A stretch of DNA of 64,000 nt from Bombyx mori (taxonomy: Eukaryota > Arthropoda > Insecta > Lepidoptera > Bombycidae). Shown piece after piece: positions 48,210 to 59,411 of this stretch. The position numbers and the translations under genes were made by a program. The stretch covers positions 16,855,501-16,919,500 of the forward strand of contig NC_085129.1 in NCBI RefSeq assembly GCF_030269925.1, in the 5' to 3' direction. How positions within the stretch are numbered: position 1 is the stretch's first letter; each line of letters begins with the position of its first letter. The notes under the pieces are model-generated. The model saw only the letters and a list, made by a program, of their open reading frames with translations, made no database searches and was not told where the DNA came from.

Positions 48210-48522
48210 CTTTTTTTTTCCTACCTAAGCTGATAGCCTTGAGAGGCTATATCAGCGGAACCTTAACTAGTAGATGAGCTCACGGGGCTCAAACCTGACG
48301 ACATTGCTAACACGAGCCCTAGCAAGAGCTGTGCTTCGCAGAATCTACCACCGGATCGGAAACGCGACCCACCGAGAAGATCCGGCGAGAAACTCAGTGG
48401 GCTGTGTCTGAGGGTTCATTTACTCGTCGAGCCCTTCGTCGCAAGCGACGGGTTCGACGAGAACGATGACCGGTGCTTGAGGTACCTAAAAGCACCGTTA
48501 GTGGATCGGGAGGATTCGAACT
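48210..48522 (-). repeat. SINE-B, near full length, inverted next to 48050-48209
   Basis: T-run, CCTACCTAAGCTGATAGCC, then the reversed core to GTTAGTGGATCGGGAGGATTC. Confidence 0.75.
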
Positions 48523-48834
48523 AACGTGTTTTGGGCGACGTCGACTGCTTTCCATTCTTTCCGCAGGATCGGGAATGTAGTTACCGGCGGCATCTATTAT
48601 CACAATATCAGACTATCCGTGAAAAATGATGCGTTCCCAGTAGAGCGTAAAATGACCAATTTCAAGAACTGGTTGAGTTCGGTATTGGTAATAGGGTACA
48701 TCAGAATCCGTATTTCATAGAATACCATAATTATTTAAAAGCAAGTCGTTGTTTGATAATTTTATTCACTTGATTATGTCAGAGTCTTCATACTCAAGTC
48801 GAAGTCCAATGGTTTAATTTAAAAAAAAAAACGT

Positions 48835-49026
48835 CTAAAAGCTTCTTGGGGCTTTATAAAATTCGTTGCATCCAGAGAACGAAGCCTGCAGGCGCTGATC
48901 TCCGACGCAGACGCATCCCATCTCAAAGTACTCGCCTACTTCTCCAAAACGTCACACGAATTACAAGTCCCATATCCAAAATTTCTATTTCTGGCATCGT
49001 TCCCCGAAAAAAACTATCATAAATAA
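48835..49026 (+). other. Orphan open frame, possible exon or LINE scrap
   Basis: An open + frame of about 62 codons without a Met includes ASWGFIKFVASRERSLQ, ALISDADASHLKVLAYFSKT and SHELQVPYPKFLFLASFPE before TAA. Base composition is more balanced than its flanks. I do not recognise the protein. No convincing splice sites bound it. Confidence 0.3.
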
Positions 49027-49577
49027 CAATTCTGCAATAACAGTCAATCAATTCATGATTTAAAGTATTGCTTCAACTCATGTTATGTGTATCTGCAACG
49101 CAAAGCACCTTTAGAAGGTAGTCCATCAAATAACGACACAAAAACCATTTGTTTTAACATGCCTTGACTTGTCACACAGCTTTTCAAGTGGCGAATGTTT
49201 TGCCAGGCCTAGAAAAGCGATACCACGTCTCATACCACCACTAACGCTTAGGCCAAGGTCCGACAGTATCCTCCAGTCTTAGAAAGCCCTTCACAATACG
49301 AATATCGTGACATCTTGAGACATAAGACCTAGCCACAGTCGTCATATTGTCATATCTTCAATGTGATGGCACCCTAGAAGTAGGGAATATAATATACTCG
49401 TATAAGAACTGAAACTGCTAGTCAAAATATTTTAATTAACCTCCTTCCACCCACCATTTCTGCAGCGAAAAAAAAACGAACACGTAAAATTCATGTCTCG
49501 ACGTGGGTGGCGACAATTACATAGTTGCATTTTTACGTATAACATACGGGTTCTGGTAATTAAACATCAGGGATATA
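49027..49577. other. Unassigned, with a decayed Bm1 scrap
   Basis: A weak Bm1 resemblance is at about 49440-49570 (ATGTCTCGACGTGGGTGGCG). The rest is not recognised. Confidence 0.35.
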
Positions 49578-49772
49578 AGCTTTTTTTGTGAAGGAAAGAT
49601 TACCAGTGGCCCTGAGGACTTTTCAGTTTCACCAGGACAGGTAGGCGAGCAAGGGCTCAGCAAGGATGGTTGGGATTTGCTAACAGCTACCCGAGCGTCG
49701 CCAAAGGAGACCTAACAACTCATGAGTTGCTGCTTCGCGAATGAGTCTGCTACCGGATCGTAATCGCGACCC
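49578..49772 (-). repeat. SINE-B variant
   Basis: T-run, CTTTTCAGTTTCACCAGGAC, GCAAGGGCTCAGC, CGAGCGTCGCCAAAGGAGAC and ACCGGATCGTAATCGCGACC. Confidence 0.65.
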
Positions 49773-50105
49773 GGGCTCGCATACAAAACAAAAATCACGA
49801 AAAAAGCTTTCAAACCAGATGTCCCACCGTGATCCCTTATCGAAAACTTATGGCGCGTTTCCTTCTAAACGCTGAGTCATTTGAAATGATAAACATGTTA
49901 GAACTGAATAAAATTTATTTTAAAATCCAAACGAAAACTATATAAACGTTGCAGGAATAAACAATTGGGTTTCTTGGAATGGTTCTGCGGTCAGGTGCCA
50001 CGGAGCTCTAGGGAGGCGCTGTGTCGATACTAATAGCCATACGATGATCGTAATTTCGGCAGTAATGTTGCGTAGATTGTGAAAAATGGCCTATATCTCA
50101 CGCTT

Positions 50106-50366
50106 ATACGACAATCCATGTTTTTACCATCGCACCGCCCGCCACCGGAGTAGAGTTCATACATACTACCTGGAGCCAATGTGTTCATCCACAGTGCGTT
50201 TCCACAGATCTTTTTTGCCTAGTACCATCCGGCTTTGGAATGAGCTCCACGGTGTTTTCCGAGCGCTATGACATGTCCTTCTTCAAACGAGGCTTGTGGA
50301 GAGTACTTAACGGTAGGCAGTGGCTTGACTCTGCCCTTGGCGTTGCTGAAGTCCATAAGCGACAGG
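50106..50366 (+). pseudogene. Jockey-like LINE ORF2 C-terminus and 3'UTR, truncated copy
   Basis: It encodes YHRTARHRSRVHTYYLEPM, STVRFHRSFLPSTIRLWNEL and then, shifted, FSERYDMSFFKRGLWRVL. These correspond to the last 75 codons of the ORF at 19057-21720. The 3'UTR (GGCGTTGCTGAAGTCC) lacks an A-tail. Confidence 0.8.
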
Positions 50367-50728
50367 TGCCCCAATTGAGCATTTCGAAAACTCTTTTTGT
50401 GGTCGCCTCAAGTTACATACCTAGAGGAGGCAATGGATGCCAACACTTCCCCCTAACATGTCTTTCTGGACCCTCCCGATCCACACTAGGAGCCCTTGAG
50501 GTAAACACCTAACCCACTAAGCTTGTCGGCGAATCTTCCGTCAGCTCAGCCGGTCGGCCGAGAACGTCAATAGTTTTATCGACCAAGTCATTATTCCCGT
50601 CACTAGTAACAGCGTAAATTTATCCAGATTCTCTTTAGCGGCATCGTAAAGGGAGAAACGTTTCAGAGTGCGCATGGGAGTCGGTCGGAGCGCGCGTGCC
50701 AATGTCCGACCGCGCGCCCCGCGCTTAA
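50367..50728. other. Unassigned, GC-rich toward the right
   Basis: 50640-50725 is rich in CpG (GTCGGAGCGCGCGTGCC). It precedes a TATA motif. Confidence 0.3.
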
Positions 50729-50736
50729 TATAAAAG
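50729..50736 (+). promoter_or_regulatory. Candidate TATA box
   Basis: TATAAAAG directly follows a CpG-rich block (GACCGCGCGCCCCGCGC). This is a classical arrangement for a eukaryotic promoter. A transposon promoter is equally possible. Confidence 0.35.
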
Positions 50737-51044
50737 CATCCAATCCAAAAATATAAATAATAATTAAACAGAAACCGAAGTCAGGCTCAAAGGAACAAAG
50801 AACAAATTCGAATAACAAAACGGAACTCGATAGTAACAAAATGAAGTCGTTCGAAATCCGAACTTAGCGCCATATTTGAACGTTTTGGCGAAATTTTCAA
50901 ATTTTGGATTCTGGATTCGCGTTCCGTTACGCGCTTGTTTCTTGTTTTTTTTTTTTTTGAACAGTGAAGTTTTATTTTTGTGCTTTGGAATATTCTTTTT
51001 TCTGTTTTTTTTTTGTTATATTTCGGTTCAAACGCACCACGGAC

Positions 51045-51058
51045 ATGTTGTTGAACTG
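51045..51058 (+). CDS. Candidate first coding exon
   Basis: ATGTTGTTGAACTG is followed by the strong donor GTAAGTGAG. It sits about 310 bases after the TATA motif at 50729. Encodes only MLLN plus two bases. No downstream partner exon was found in the window, so this is weak. Confidence 0.22.
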
Positions 51059-51790
51059 GTAAGTGAGTATTCTATTCACAAATTTTATTGTATTAGTGTC
51101 GTGTGGAAGATCGAGGTGGGCGCGAACCGGCAGAGAATAAAACTGTAGTAGCTTACGTCGTTCGAATACTAACAGCTCATTTGGTTTCACGCAAAGTACT
51201 TTTCAATGTTAATTTCAATGGAATTATCTCTATCAATCTGATTACTTTAAACATTTAAAAAAATATATATATAAAAATAATAATTGCGACCGAATTAATC
51301 TGAAGATATCGTGCGCACCTTTAGAATTGAAGTATCTAGAATCTAGCCTAACTAAAAATTTTAAGAAAATGAGTTTTAATTTGTACGACTTAAAACATGC
51401 ACTCAGTATGACTCAGTACGACTTAAAATATGTACTCACTCACATGTATCAGTTTATAAAATTAAACAGTCTCTTTTTGTATAGATAAGAACAAACGTAC
51501 TCTTTTTGTCTCTTTTAAATGAAGCGCACACTTTAAAGTATTAAAATCGATTTTTTTGGCATTTACATAAAAAAACAATAAATTCGAATTAAAGCACTTC
51601 AATTGTATAGTTGCGGTATGATTACCGTCTCTAATGATTACAATTCTTTATATACAAATATCTTGTTCTCATCTTGTAAGCCTAAGCTAAATCAGGAGAT
51701 TGGTTTTTGCCAGTTATCATCACCATATATACCACAATAAGACGGTGTATGAACAAAGAAACTCCACCCGGATAATAATCGTATTCACGT
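51059..51790. other. Unassigned AT-rich stretch
   Basis: No recognised feature. Confidence 0.35.
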
Positions 51791-52130
51791 CATTACGGAT
51801 TCATCAGATCCTATAACCTTTGCATTAGACGCCTTCAGCTCTAACTCTAGGAGCAGGCTTAGCGACCCCGGTAACCGTACTCGTTGAACTCCACAAAGAG
51901 GTCGACGTGCAACCTAACCCATGCATCAGCTCGCTGAGTTTTTCGCCGGATCCTCTCAGCGGGTCGCGATTCCGATTCGGTAGTAGATTCTGCGAAGCAC
52001 TGCTCTTGAGTTGTTAGGTCTCCTTCGGAGGCGCTCGGCCAGCTGTTAACAAATCCCACCCCTCCTTGCTGAGCATTTGCTCGCCTACCTGTCCTGGTGA
52101 AACTGGAAAGGCCTCTGGGCCCCTAGTAAT
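51791..52130 (+). repeat. SINE-B variant, full length
   Basis: CACGTCATTACGGATTCATC, GACCCCGGTAACCGTACTCG, TCGCCGGATCCTCTCAGCGG and an end at ACTGGAAAGGCCTCTGGG. This is the best copy of the variant. Confidence 0.7.
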
Positions 52131-52272
52131 GCTAGCTTCATAAAAATAAAAAATCGTATTAAATACAAGTTAATTATGTAACACTTGGATTTTGTTCAGT
52201 TTTCGTGGATCATAGACCTAATACATAAAATATTGACAGCCATAGGGACTGCTAATAGAAGTGAAAACTTAT

Positions 52273-52715
52273 CTAAACTAATATTATAAAGAGGAAAGAT
52301 TTGTTTGTTTGTTTGTATTGAATAGACTCCGAAACTACTGGACCGATTTGAAAAATTCTTTCACTGTTTGGAAGCTACGCTATTCCCGAGTGACATAAGC
52401 TATAATCTTTTTTTTTTTAAATTAGGGATCCTTACTAAAACTCCAATAATGTAACCCAAGGTGTAAAAAAATTGCCTAAAATATTCTTTACATCGCGTGC
52501 CCTGCCAAAATTATTGATGATAGAATAAAATAATGTACTACGACTTTGTAGAACACATTATTATTTACAAAAAGTGTCGCGACGGCACATGTCTAACTAT
52601 TATAGTTATGCAGCAAAAAGTGTTCTTTTATTTAAAACAATAAACCAACGTGAAATATTGTTGAAATTTTTGTTAAAGACCCGAGCGGAGCCGGAGCGGA
52701 CCTCTATAACTTATA
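52273..52715 (+). mobile_element. Helitron-type element, second copy
   Basis: Starts TCTAAACTAATATTATAAAG after A. It matches 16503-16860 throughout and extends beyond it to GACCCGAGCGGAGCCGG, a GC-rich block near the expected 3' end. Confidence 0.6.
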
Positions 52716-53051
52716 ATTTTAGTATTAAGATTTGAAAATCCATAATGTTTAAATTAAAATTAACAAGATCAATCTAAGTTTTCAAATCTATTGACATCCC
52801 GAGTAACAAATATATACATGACATACATGTTTATTTTATTATTATAAATATATTAAGGTCTGCACAAGATCATGACAAAATATAAATACACAATTTAATG
52901 GAAACAACAATTATATATACAAACACTTTATACTAAATCCATCCAATTTTATTTGTAAATATATACTCAGCACTAATGCAGCACGATACGTCATCTATAT
53001 AACTACAAATATACTGCTGTTACGCATGTCGGTGACGCGAACTCACAAGAT
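52716..53051. other. Unassigned AT-rich stretch
   Basis: No recognised feature. Confidence 0.35.
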
Positions 53052-53302
53052 TTTACTGGCGGCAGGACCTCTTGTGAGCCCACACGGGTAGGTACCACCA
53101 CCCCGCCTATTTCAGCCGTGAAGCAGTAATGCGTTTCGGTTTGAAGGGTAGGGCAGCCGTTGCAACTATACTGAGACCTTAGAACTTATATCTCAAGGTG
53201 GGTGGCGCATTTACGTTGTAGATGGCTATGGGCTCCAGTAACCACTTAACACCAGGTGGGCTGTGAGCTCGTCCACCCATCAAAGCAATAAATTTTTTTT
53301 TA
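53052..53302 (+). repeat. Bm1-type SINE
   Basis: TTTTACTGGCGGCAGGACC to CATCAAAGCAATAAA. Confidence 0.85.
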
Positions 53303-53309
53303 AATGAAA

Positions 53310-53572
53310 TGAGATGTTATGTGATCAAATGTAGTCTCAGTAAAATGGTGGTAAGTTACTGAGACTTTCTGAGTGGACTTTTTGGAGGATCCCGAGGAGT
53401 TACGTCCAGCTGCTTTGTTTCATTTTCCCACATTTGTGCACTTTCACAGATACTAAACAGTTAATAAACCACCGTTATTACGTATTTAAACCTGGAAAAA
53501 ACACTAAATAGACAAAATAAAACAAATCACACAACTTCACTCCTGGCGTTCCCGTCAAAAAGTCAAGTATTG
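53310..53572 (-). repeat. Retroposon D, second copy
   Basis: GGACTTTTTGGAGGATCCCG, CATTTGTGCACTTTCACAG and CACACAACTTCACTCCTGGC match 46555-46820 closely. Confidence 0.7.
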
Positions 53573-53579
53573 TGTTAAT

Positions 53580-53822
53580 TACCGTCTAGACCGGTCATCG
53601 TTCGGCGAGTAAATTAACCCACAGACACAGCCCACTGAGTTTCTCGCCGGATCTTGTCAGTGGGTCGCGTTTCCGATCCAGTGGTAGATTCTGCGAAGCA
53701 CGGCTCTTGCTAGGGTTCGTGCTAGCAACATCGTCAGGTTTGAGCCCTGTGAGCTCACCTACTAGATAAGTTTAGGCTGAAATGGTCTCTCAAGACCATC
53801 AGCTTATATAGAGATAAAAAAA
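53580..53822 (+). repeat. SINE-B, 5' truncated
   Basis: GACCGGTCATCGTTCGGCG to GACCATCAGCTTATATAG and an A-run. Confidence 0.75.
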
Positions 53823-54175
53823 ACCGTCTAGTTTTCTTTATACAAAAATTTCATAAAAGAACAAACTTAAGTCACTATTGAGGATCTAATTGTGATATGT
53901 TATTACAATGTTTGAGTTTAAAAATAATCTTTCTTTTGTTTTTTTTTTGTGTCGTGAGCGTTAGCAAAATAGTCTCACGAATCGTGTCGTTTGCGTAATG
54001 CGCGTAATATTTACAGGCGAATCGCTTATTTATTTGCAAACAAATGTTGGAGATAGACATGCATTCCGCGCTCTAATAGCAATAATAATACACGGCAACA
54101 AAGCACACGCGGTCGTTCGACTCTAAACTTAGATTCCATCTATTATTGGAGCCGGTGACTGAAATGATATTCAGT
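53823..54175. other. Unassigned stretch
   Basis: No recognised feature. Confidence 0.35.
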
Positions 54176-54410
54176 ATACTTAACCCATTGAGTTTCTCGC
54201 CGGATCTTCTCTGTGAGTCCCGGTTCCGATCCGGTGGTAGATTCAGCGAAGCACTGCTCTTGCTAGGGCTAGTGTTAGCAAATTCTCTAGAACTGAGACT
54301 TAGAACTCATGTATCAAGGTCGGTAGATGCATTAAAATTGTGGATGTCCATGGGCCTTGGTAATCGCTTAACATCAGGAGAGCTGCAAGTTCAAGCATCC
54401 GCTTAGGACA
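54176..54410 (+). repeat. SINE-B / Bm1 hybrid
   Basis: SINE-B core (GTTTCTCGCCGGATCTTCTC, GCGAAGCACTGCTCTTGC) to about 54290 passes directly into the Bm1 3' half (TGAGACTTAGAACTCATG ... GGATGTCCATGGGCC). Confidence 0.6.
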
Positions 54411-54734
54411 CAAAAATAAAATTAAGTCTAAACAAAAAAGTAAGAGTGGGCCTTGAAAATGAAAATCGCCAAAAAAATTTTTCGCGACCATACTTTGTAC
54501 GGACCACATGACTCTGATTGTCGTTTGAACACTGAACGTCATTCCTATTGTATTCAAGGTAAGATCGAGATGTTCTAGGGTAATTTTAGTCCTGTAATTC
54601 TCCATGCAACGTTAGCCCCGTAATATCAAAGCGTGTATGAATCTCGCGTGAGCTTTAATCATACGTTTAAGATGTAAACGTCTTTTTGTCGTGACTATTA
54701 TTAGAGCGAAGCCGTGTGGACGAGACAACTTGGA
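54411..54734. other. Unassigned stretch
   Basis: No recognised feature. Confidence 0.35.
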
Positions 54735-54945
54735 TGTTAAGGAATTCGCCCCGCCCCTCGCCGGAGTAGAGCTCTTCCGCGCTACTCAGAGCCGCTGCGT
54801 TCATCCAGAGTGCGTTACCAGGGATCTTTTCTGCCGCGTACCATTCGACTTGGAAATGAATATCCTACACGGTGTTTCCCGAGCGCTTACACGTGTGCTT
54901 CTTCAAACGATGCTTGAATAGTGTACTCAGTAGGCTTGACTGTGC
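54735..54945 (+). pseudogene. Jockey-like LINE ORF2 C-terminal fragment, decayed
   Basis: Resembles the same 3' region as 50106-50366 at nucleotide level (GCGTTCATCCAGAGTGCGTT, GATCTTTTCTGCCGCGTACC, CACGGTGTTTCCCGAGCG). A Bm1 relic joining head to tail (ACTGGTGGTAGGACCTAAGC) follows at 54964-54983. Confidence 0.6.
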
Positions 54946-55009
54946 CGACATTCATGAGCAATTTACTGGTGGTAGGACCTAAGCAATAAAAAAAATATTA
55001 TGTTTTGTA

Positions 55010-55496
55010 GCTCTATTTCTCGAAAAAGAAATATACATCAAAGTGTTGCTGCCCAATTCATCAAAACAAACGAAATCAGGCTGTCTCTTTCACACTAACG
55101 GACAAGCGAATGGCACCAGATGCATCCTACGCTCGTGTCATTAACATGTTTATAACCAGCAGTCTGCCAACAGCAGACGTAAACAAACTTCAAGCTACGT
55201 GCGTCTTGAAGGAAACTTGGAAACACTTTTGTATCTCTATGTACATTATTGTCTTTAATTAAGAGAGTATATTAACAGACTTAGACGCACTCTGTGAGAG
55301 AGGCAATGCGAGAGAAGAGTGTGAGTGCAAAGATGACGTATGAAAGGCATGTATGGAAAAAGACTTCTTGCGGCTACTACAGGTAGGGGCTTATGGGCGA
55401 GAAGAAGTAGTCTCTAGTCAAGAATTTCTTACTCTTTAAATTAACATGAGAAGCTTTCTAAGTTGGTCTCCGAGGCACAAAAATATCATTTATGAA
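55010..55496. other. Unassigned stretch
   Basis: No recognised feature. Confidence 0.35.
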
Positions 55497-55770
55497 CTTT
55501 TTAATTATTTTTTTATTGTTTAGATGAGTGGATGAGCTCACAGGCCACCTGGTGTTAAGTGGTTACCGGAGCCAATAGACATCTACAACGTAAATGCTGC
55601 CACTCACCTTGAGTTAAGAGTTCTAAAGGCTCAGTTGTAACAGTACAACGGCTGTCCCAACCTTCAAATCGAAACGCATTATTCCTTCACGGTAGAAATA
55701 GGCAGGGTGTTGTTACCTACCCGTACAAACTGACAACACGTCCTACCACCAGTAATCACGCAAATTATAA
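55497..55770 (-). repeat. Bm1-type SINE, moderately decayed
   Basis: TTTTTTTATTGTTTAGATGAG to CGTCCTACCACCAGTAATC. Confidence 0.8.
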
Positions 55771-55789
55771 TTGGACTCACTATAATTGT

Positions 55790-56080
55790 TTGGACTTCAG
55801 CGAATGACCTTTACCGACTTCGACAACCTAAAAAGGGATATCGAAAACATAATCGAAGTCAATTAAAATATGCATCATTAGGGATAACTTAAAAACGATT
55901 GCTCAGATCTTGATAAATCCTAAATGGGACCATACGAAAACCAGTAGCTTTTAAATAAAAATAATCATCCGAATCGGTTCACCTAGAAGAAATTCTGATG
56001 ATTCTGATTCTAACCTAAAATAAAATACTATGGAATTGAGAATCTCCTCATTTTTTATGTCGGTTAAAAATCATGTCACT
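55790..56080. repeat. Lepidopteran dispersed repeat (second copy)
   Basis: Contains ATCCGAATCGGTTCACC and GAATTGAGAATCTCCTC followed by GTCGGTTAAAAAT, as in the family at 12626-12995. Confidence 0.4.
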
Positions 56081-56184
56081 TACCAGTCTATTTAAGCCGC
56101 CATATAAGTAAAAGACGTTCTCATATAAATCATTAATTTATTAGGAAATTATTAATGTAATAAGTTGTAAGTATGAACTTGTCG

Positions 56185-56390
56185 ATCCTCCAAGAACTCC
56201 ACTTAGACCATGAGTTAGACGCCTGTCACGTTGGACTGACCAGATCCGCACTACCCTCGACACCACAGCTCACGATGCTCTCCACTCGGCGGCAGATAGG
56301 AGTAAATGGCATGGAATCCAGACTAAACTCTTGTTGCGAGGAGATGGTCACGACCCTCAGTATTGAGGTAGCCGAAGCGAGCGACTAATC
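56185..56390 (+). pseudogene. RTE-like LINE C-terminal fragment
   Basis: A + frame reads RRLSRWTDQIRTTLDTTAHD, ALHSAADRSKW and, after a shift, GDGHDPQY before a stop. It parallels the end of the LINE at 15785-16345. Confidence 0.65.
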
Positions 56391-56652
56391 TATTCGTGCC
56401 CTTGGAAAAGAAATCGGTGCACGCCGTGGCAGAAACAAGCGCACCCATGCTGCCGAACCGCGCTAAATTCTCCCTATGTCCCCTTCGTTAATATTACGCA
56501 CACTAATGAGATATAATCAAATGAATTTTGTGTGTTTTTGCCAAATTCTCTGTGACGCTGTACCTATTAATTTGGATGTTACTGCGTTTGTAGTTTTCGC
56601 TTTTCTTACACGTCCGTTTGATGTGAATCTATTTAAAAACATATATTTTGAC
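56391..56652. other. Unassigned stretch
   Basis: No supported feature. The 72-codon frame at 56476-56694 runs into the transposon end. Confidence 0.35.
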
Positions 56653-56935
56653 CAAGGGCGGATCCAGCTTTGGTGCCAGGAGGGGGTCACATAGTCATGG
56701 TCAAGTCAAGAACTTATAATTTAATTTTGATAACAATAGATACAAGTAAAAAGTAGGTATTTTATTATAAGCACATTAAAGGTATAAAGAAATTTTAGTT
56801 TTTTAACTTAGAACTATGTTATGATATGTTGAAGCTTAGTCGTTTCGATTCCGAATAATTCCGATTGAGGTTAGGATTCAATTTGAGGTTAGGCCTAGCT
56901 AGACGTTACGTAGTCGACAAGCGCGCGCAATTGCG

Positions 56936-56975
56936 TGAATTTTACCGCGCGACAAGTGTGGCGCGGTAAAATTCA
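56936..56975. repeat. 15-base perfect inverted repeat
   Basis: TGAATTTTACCGCGC (56936-56950) and its complement (56961-56975) with a 10-base loop. It is inside the element at 56653-58492 and may be part of its internal structure. Confidence 0.95.
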
Positions 56976-57071
56976 AATTTTCGATGCGTTCGTTCCCAAA
57001 CATTTGCCATCATACAAAGTTATTATATTATATTAAATTAATTAAGGAGCAATATAAGGAGCAACAATATA

Positions 57072-58381
57072 CCTAGTCTTGCCATAAATACTGAAACAAA
57101 GGAAAAAAAAATCTATTGCAAATAACATTTATTACTTTTACAGTGTGTTAGTTTAATACATAAATATAAAACAATTTAAAGTATAAAAAGCTTATTCGAA
57201 GTGGTCTCCATTGGCTGCAATACAGTCCTTTAAACGTTGAGGCCAGTTATCAATAGAAGCACGCACTCTTTCTATGGGAAAAATTTTCACTGCTAATCGT
57301 GCGGATTGTTTTAGGGACTCCAAATTATCATGGCGTTTAGAGCAAGCCGTACTCTCTAAAACTGACTATTAATCATAATCCAGCGGATTAAAAACGGGGC
57401 TAGACGACGGCCAGTCTTCAGCTCTGATGAAGTCCGAAACGTTCGTTTCCAACCAAGACTGCGTAGACCGAGCTTTATGACCTGGCGCCGAGTCTTGCTG
57501 GAAGGACCATTCTTGATTATTGAACATGGTGTTGTTAAGGGGCTTCACTACCTTCTCAAGAATGGTATCTTGATACACTTGTGCCGATGTTTTGATACCT
57601 TTTTCACAAAAGTATGGCTCAGTCACTCCTTCATAGCTAATACCCCACCAAACCATCACTGAAGTCGGATAGTGCCCACGTTGCACTCTGTCGACTAATT
57701 GGGAAGCCTCCTTAGAGCTTTGAGCATAAATACGGTCATTTTGTTTGTTAAAATGTTGCTCAATTGTAAAAAATTTCTTATCCGTAAACAAAATTTTCTA
57801 TGACCTCCCTTTGCGTACCGTTGCAGTAGTTGTTTCGATTTTACCACCCTATTCTCTTTTAAATTATCAGTTAAGAAATGACCACTAGGTCTCTTAAAGG
57901 CTGCAAGTCTTAAGTCATCTTTTAAAATACGCGACATGGTTCTAGGTGCTATCTTCATCTCCCGAGATAAAATCTTTTGCCTTCGGACAGGATTTCTTCG
58001 AATTCTTTCCCTTACTGCTTTGACCACCTTTTTCGTACGAACACTACGTGGACGGCTAGATATTTTTCTGTCACAAACAGAGGAGTGAGGAGGTCTCATT
58101 GCACCTATTAATAGCCCGGTACACCAACATTTTACTAATACCAAGCGTATGGAGAGTTTTAAAAATTGCATTTGGCTCCATACGTACTTTGCGTAATGCA
58201 ATCACAGCGATTCGGTTTTCTTTATCACCCCACTCCATTTTAATATCGCAAAATATTGTATAATGCATTAGCGCCAAAATGAGAAAACTCAATGAGCAAT
58301 CATATAAAAATGATAGATTCCAAATTCAAATGTAATATTTTGTTTATTTTTAATTGTAACAGTATTTATGGCCAGACTAAG
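57072..58381 (-). mobile_element. maT-type (DD37D) Tc1/mariner transposon
   Basis: Ends CCTAGTCTTGCCATAAATAC and, reversed, CTTAGTCTGGCCATAAATAC form terminal inverted repeats. TA lies at both borders (57070-57071, 58382-58383). The spacing between the second and third catalytic Asp is 37 residues, the DD37D signature of maT elements. Confidence 0.85.
57182..58240 (-). pseudogene. maT transposase, frameshifted
   Basis: The N-terminus MEWGDKENRIAVIALRK is at 58240 (inside the open frame 58071-58292). It continues with ERIRRNPVRRQKILSREMKI and FKRPSGHFLTDNLKENRV (frame 57695-58201). Then comes KKFFTIEQHFNKQNDRI (57369-57791) with VMVWWGISYEGVTEP and SFQQDSAPGHKARST (second Asp). FNPLDYD has the third Asp. 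After a stop at 57369 the last part reads IERVRASIDNWPQRLKD and IAANGDHFE. The first catalytic Asp is kept in FTDKKFF. At least three frame breaks make it inactive. Confidence 0.8.
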
Positions 58382-58492
58382 TATTGTGTCCTGAAATCAT
58401 TATGTTCAATATGTGGTCCACCTAGGTCCTGGAACCAGCTCAGGGGGGGGTCATGACCCCCATGACCCCCGGGGCCCCTGGATCCGCCCTTG

Positions 58493-59235
58493 CCGCGAGC
58501 GCAAACGCTATCTTCTAATCATACGCATAAAATAGATACTTAATAAATAAAAAAAACGTAGCGTGAGCTCCTATCGAGAGGGGCGAACACGAATGACTAT
58601 CGACAAAAGCATTCGTATCGCTATCTAGAAAAAATGTATAGGACTTAAACAGCGTCCCTACCGTCCGTAAAAAGAATTAATTTCAACAGCACTAATAATT
58701 AATTTACTTACTTTCGTTTCGCAATCGACTCGTCACGTTTTCGAAACTCGAAATTAATACTCTTAATCGAGAGCACGAAAGTTGTTTTGACATGCGGTAA
58801 CATAAATCTCAAAGGCTGGCTATCGAGTAGTATATCGTCGCTGCGCGTGCGAATCCGCGTAAGAGCAACTTGTAAAGACCGCGTATTTGCTTTATTTATG
58901 ATTTTACAGGAGGAAGAAAAAACATAATATCTCAGCCATTTCAATTCTTATTACCAACTGAACTTAACAGATAATTCTTTACACCTTTCTTTATTGGAAA
59001 ATAAAGAAAATTTACTCGTAGTTACCTTAGATTTTATGTAAAGTCACTTACGCGGTTTTGTTTTAATTTAATTACAAAATAAATACACTTTAATTAAAGG
59101 TACGCGGTTTTGAAATAAAGCAATTGAGTAAAGGGTTGTTGTATATTATATCCCATGTAATATAATGATCCGTTTTCGTAACGACGACTCGATACATTTA
59201 CATTACGAATTCGATAGATTTTCGTGCTTGACGTT
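58493..59235. other. Unassigned stretch
   Basis: A weak MITE-P scrap (AACAGCGTCCCTACCG) lies at 58651-58666. Otherwise nothing was recognised. Confidence 0.35.
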
Positions 59236-59411
59236 CAGTGTGCTTAGTGCGAGTTTTGTAACCGCCTGGATAGCGTAAAAGGTAACTAGAATTTGTATGC
59301 AGTTGGAACAGCGCCCCTAGCGGCAAATTTATGCAAACGTTCCAACTCCATACAACTTTGAATAACGTTTACGCTATCGAGAACGTTAAAAAACTCGCAC
59401 TAAGCACACTG
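59236..59411. mobile_element. MITE-P, best full copy (176 bp)
   Basis: Ends CAGTGTGCTTAGTGCGAG and CTCGCACTAAGCACACTG are perfect inverted repeats. Inner parts (GGATAGCGTAAAAGG and TTTACGCTATCGAG) also pair, so the element is almost a foldback around GCGCCCCTAGCGGC. Confidence 0.85.

Larger units (their letters stand above)
56653..58492. mobile_element. Terminal-repeat element (GGGCGGATCCAG ends) hosting a maT transposon
   Basis: Left CAAGGGCGGATCCAGC and right CTGGATCCGCCCTTG are inverted. They continue into G-rich and C-rich blocks (GGAGGGGGTCAC and CATGACCCCC). Without the nested maT the element is about 530 bp and non-coding. No clean target duplication was seen, so the superfamily is open. 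Confidence 0.6.

Noticed and set aside
50876..51148. 90-codon + frame rich in Phe
   Set aside because: It comes from T-runs. Only the short ATG-donor segment inside was kept, as a weak exon candidate.
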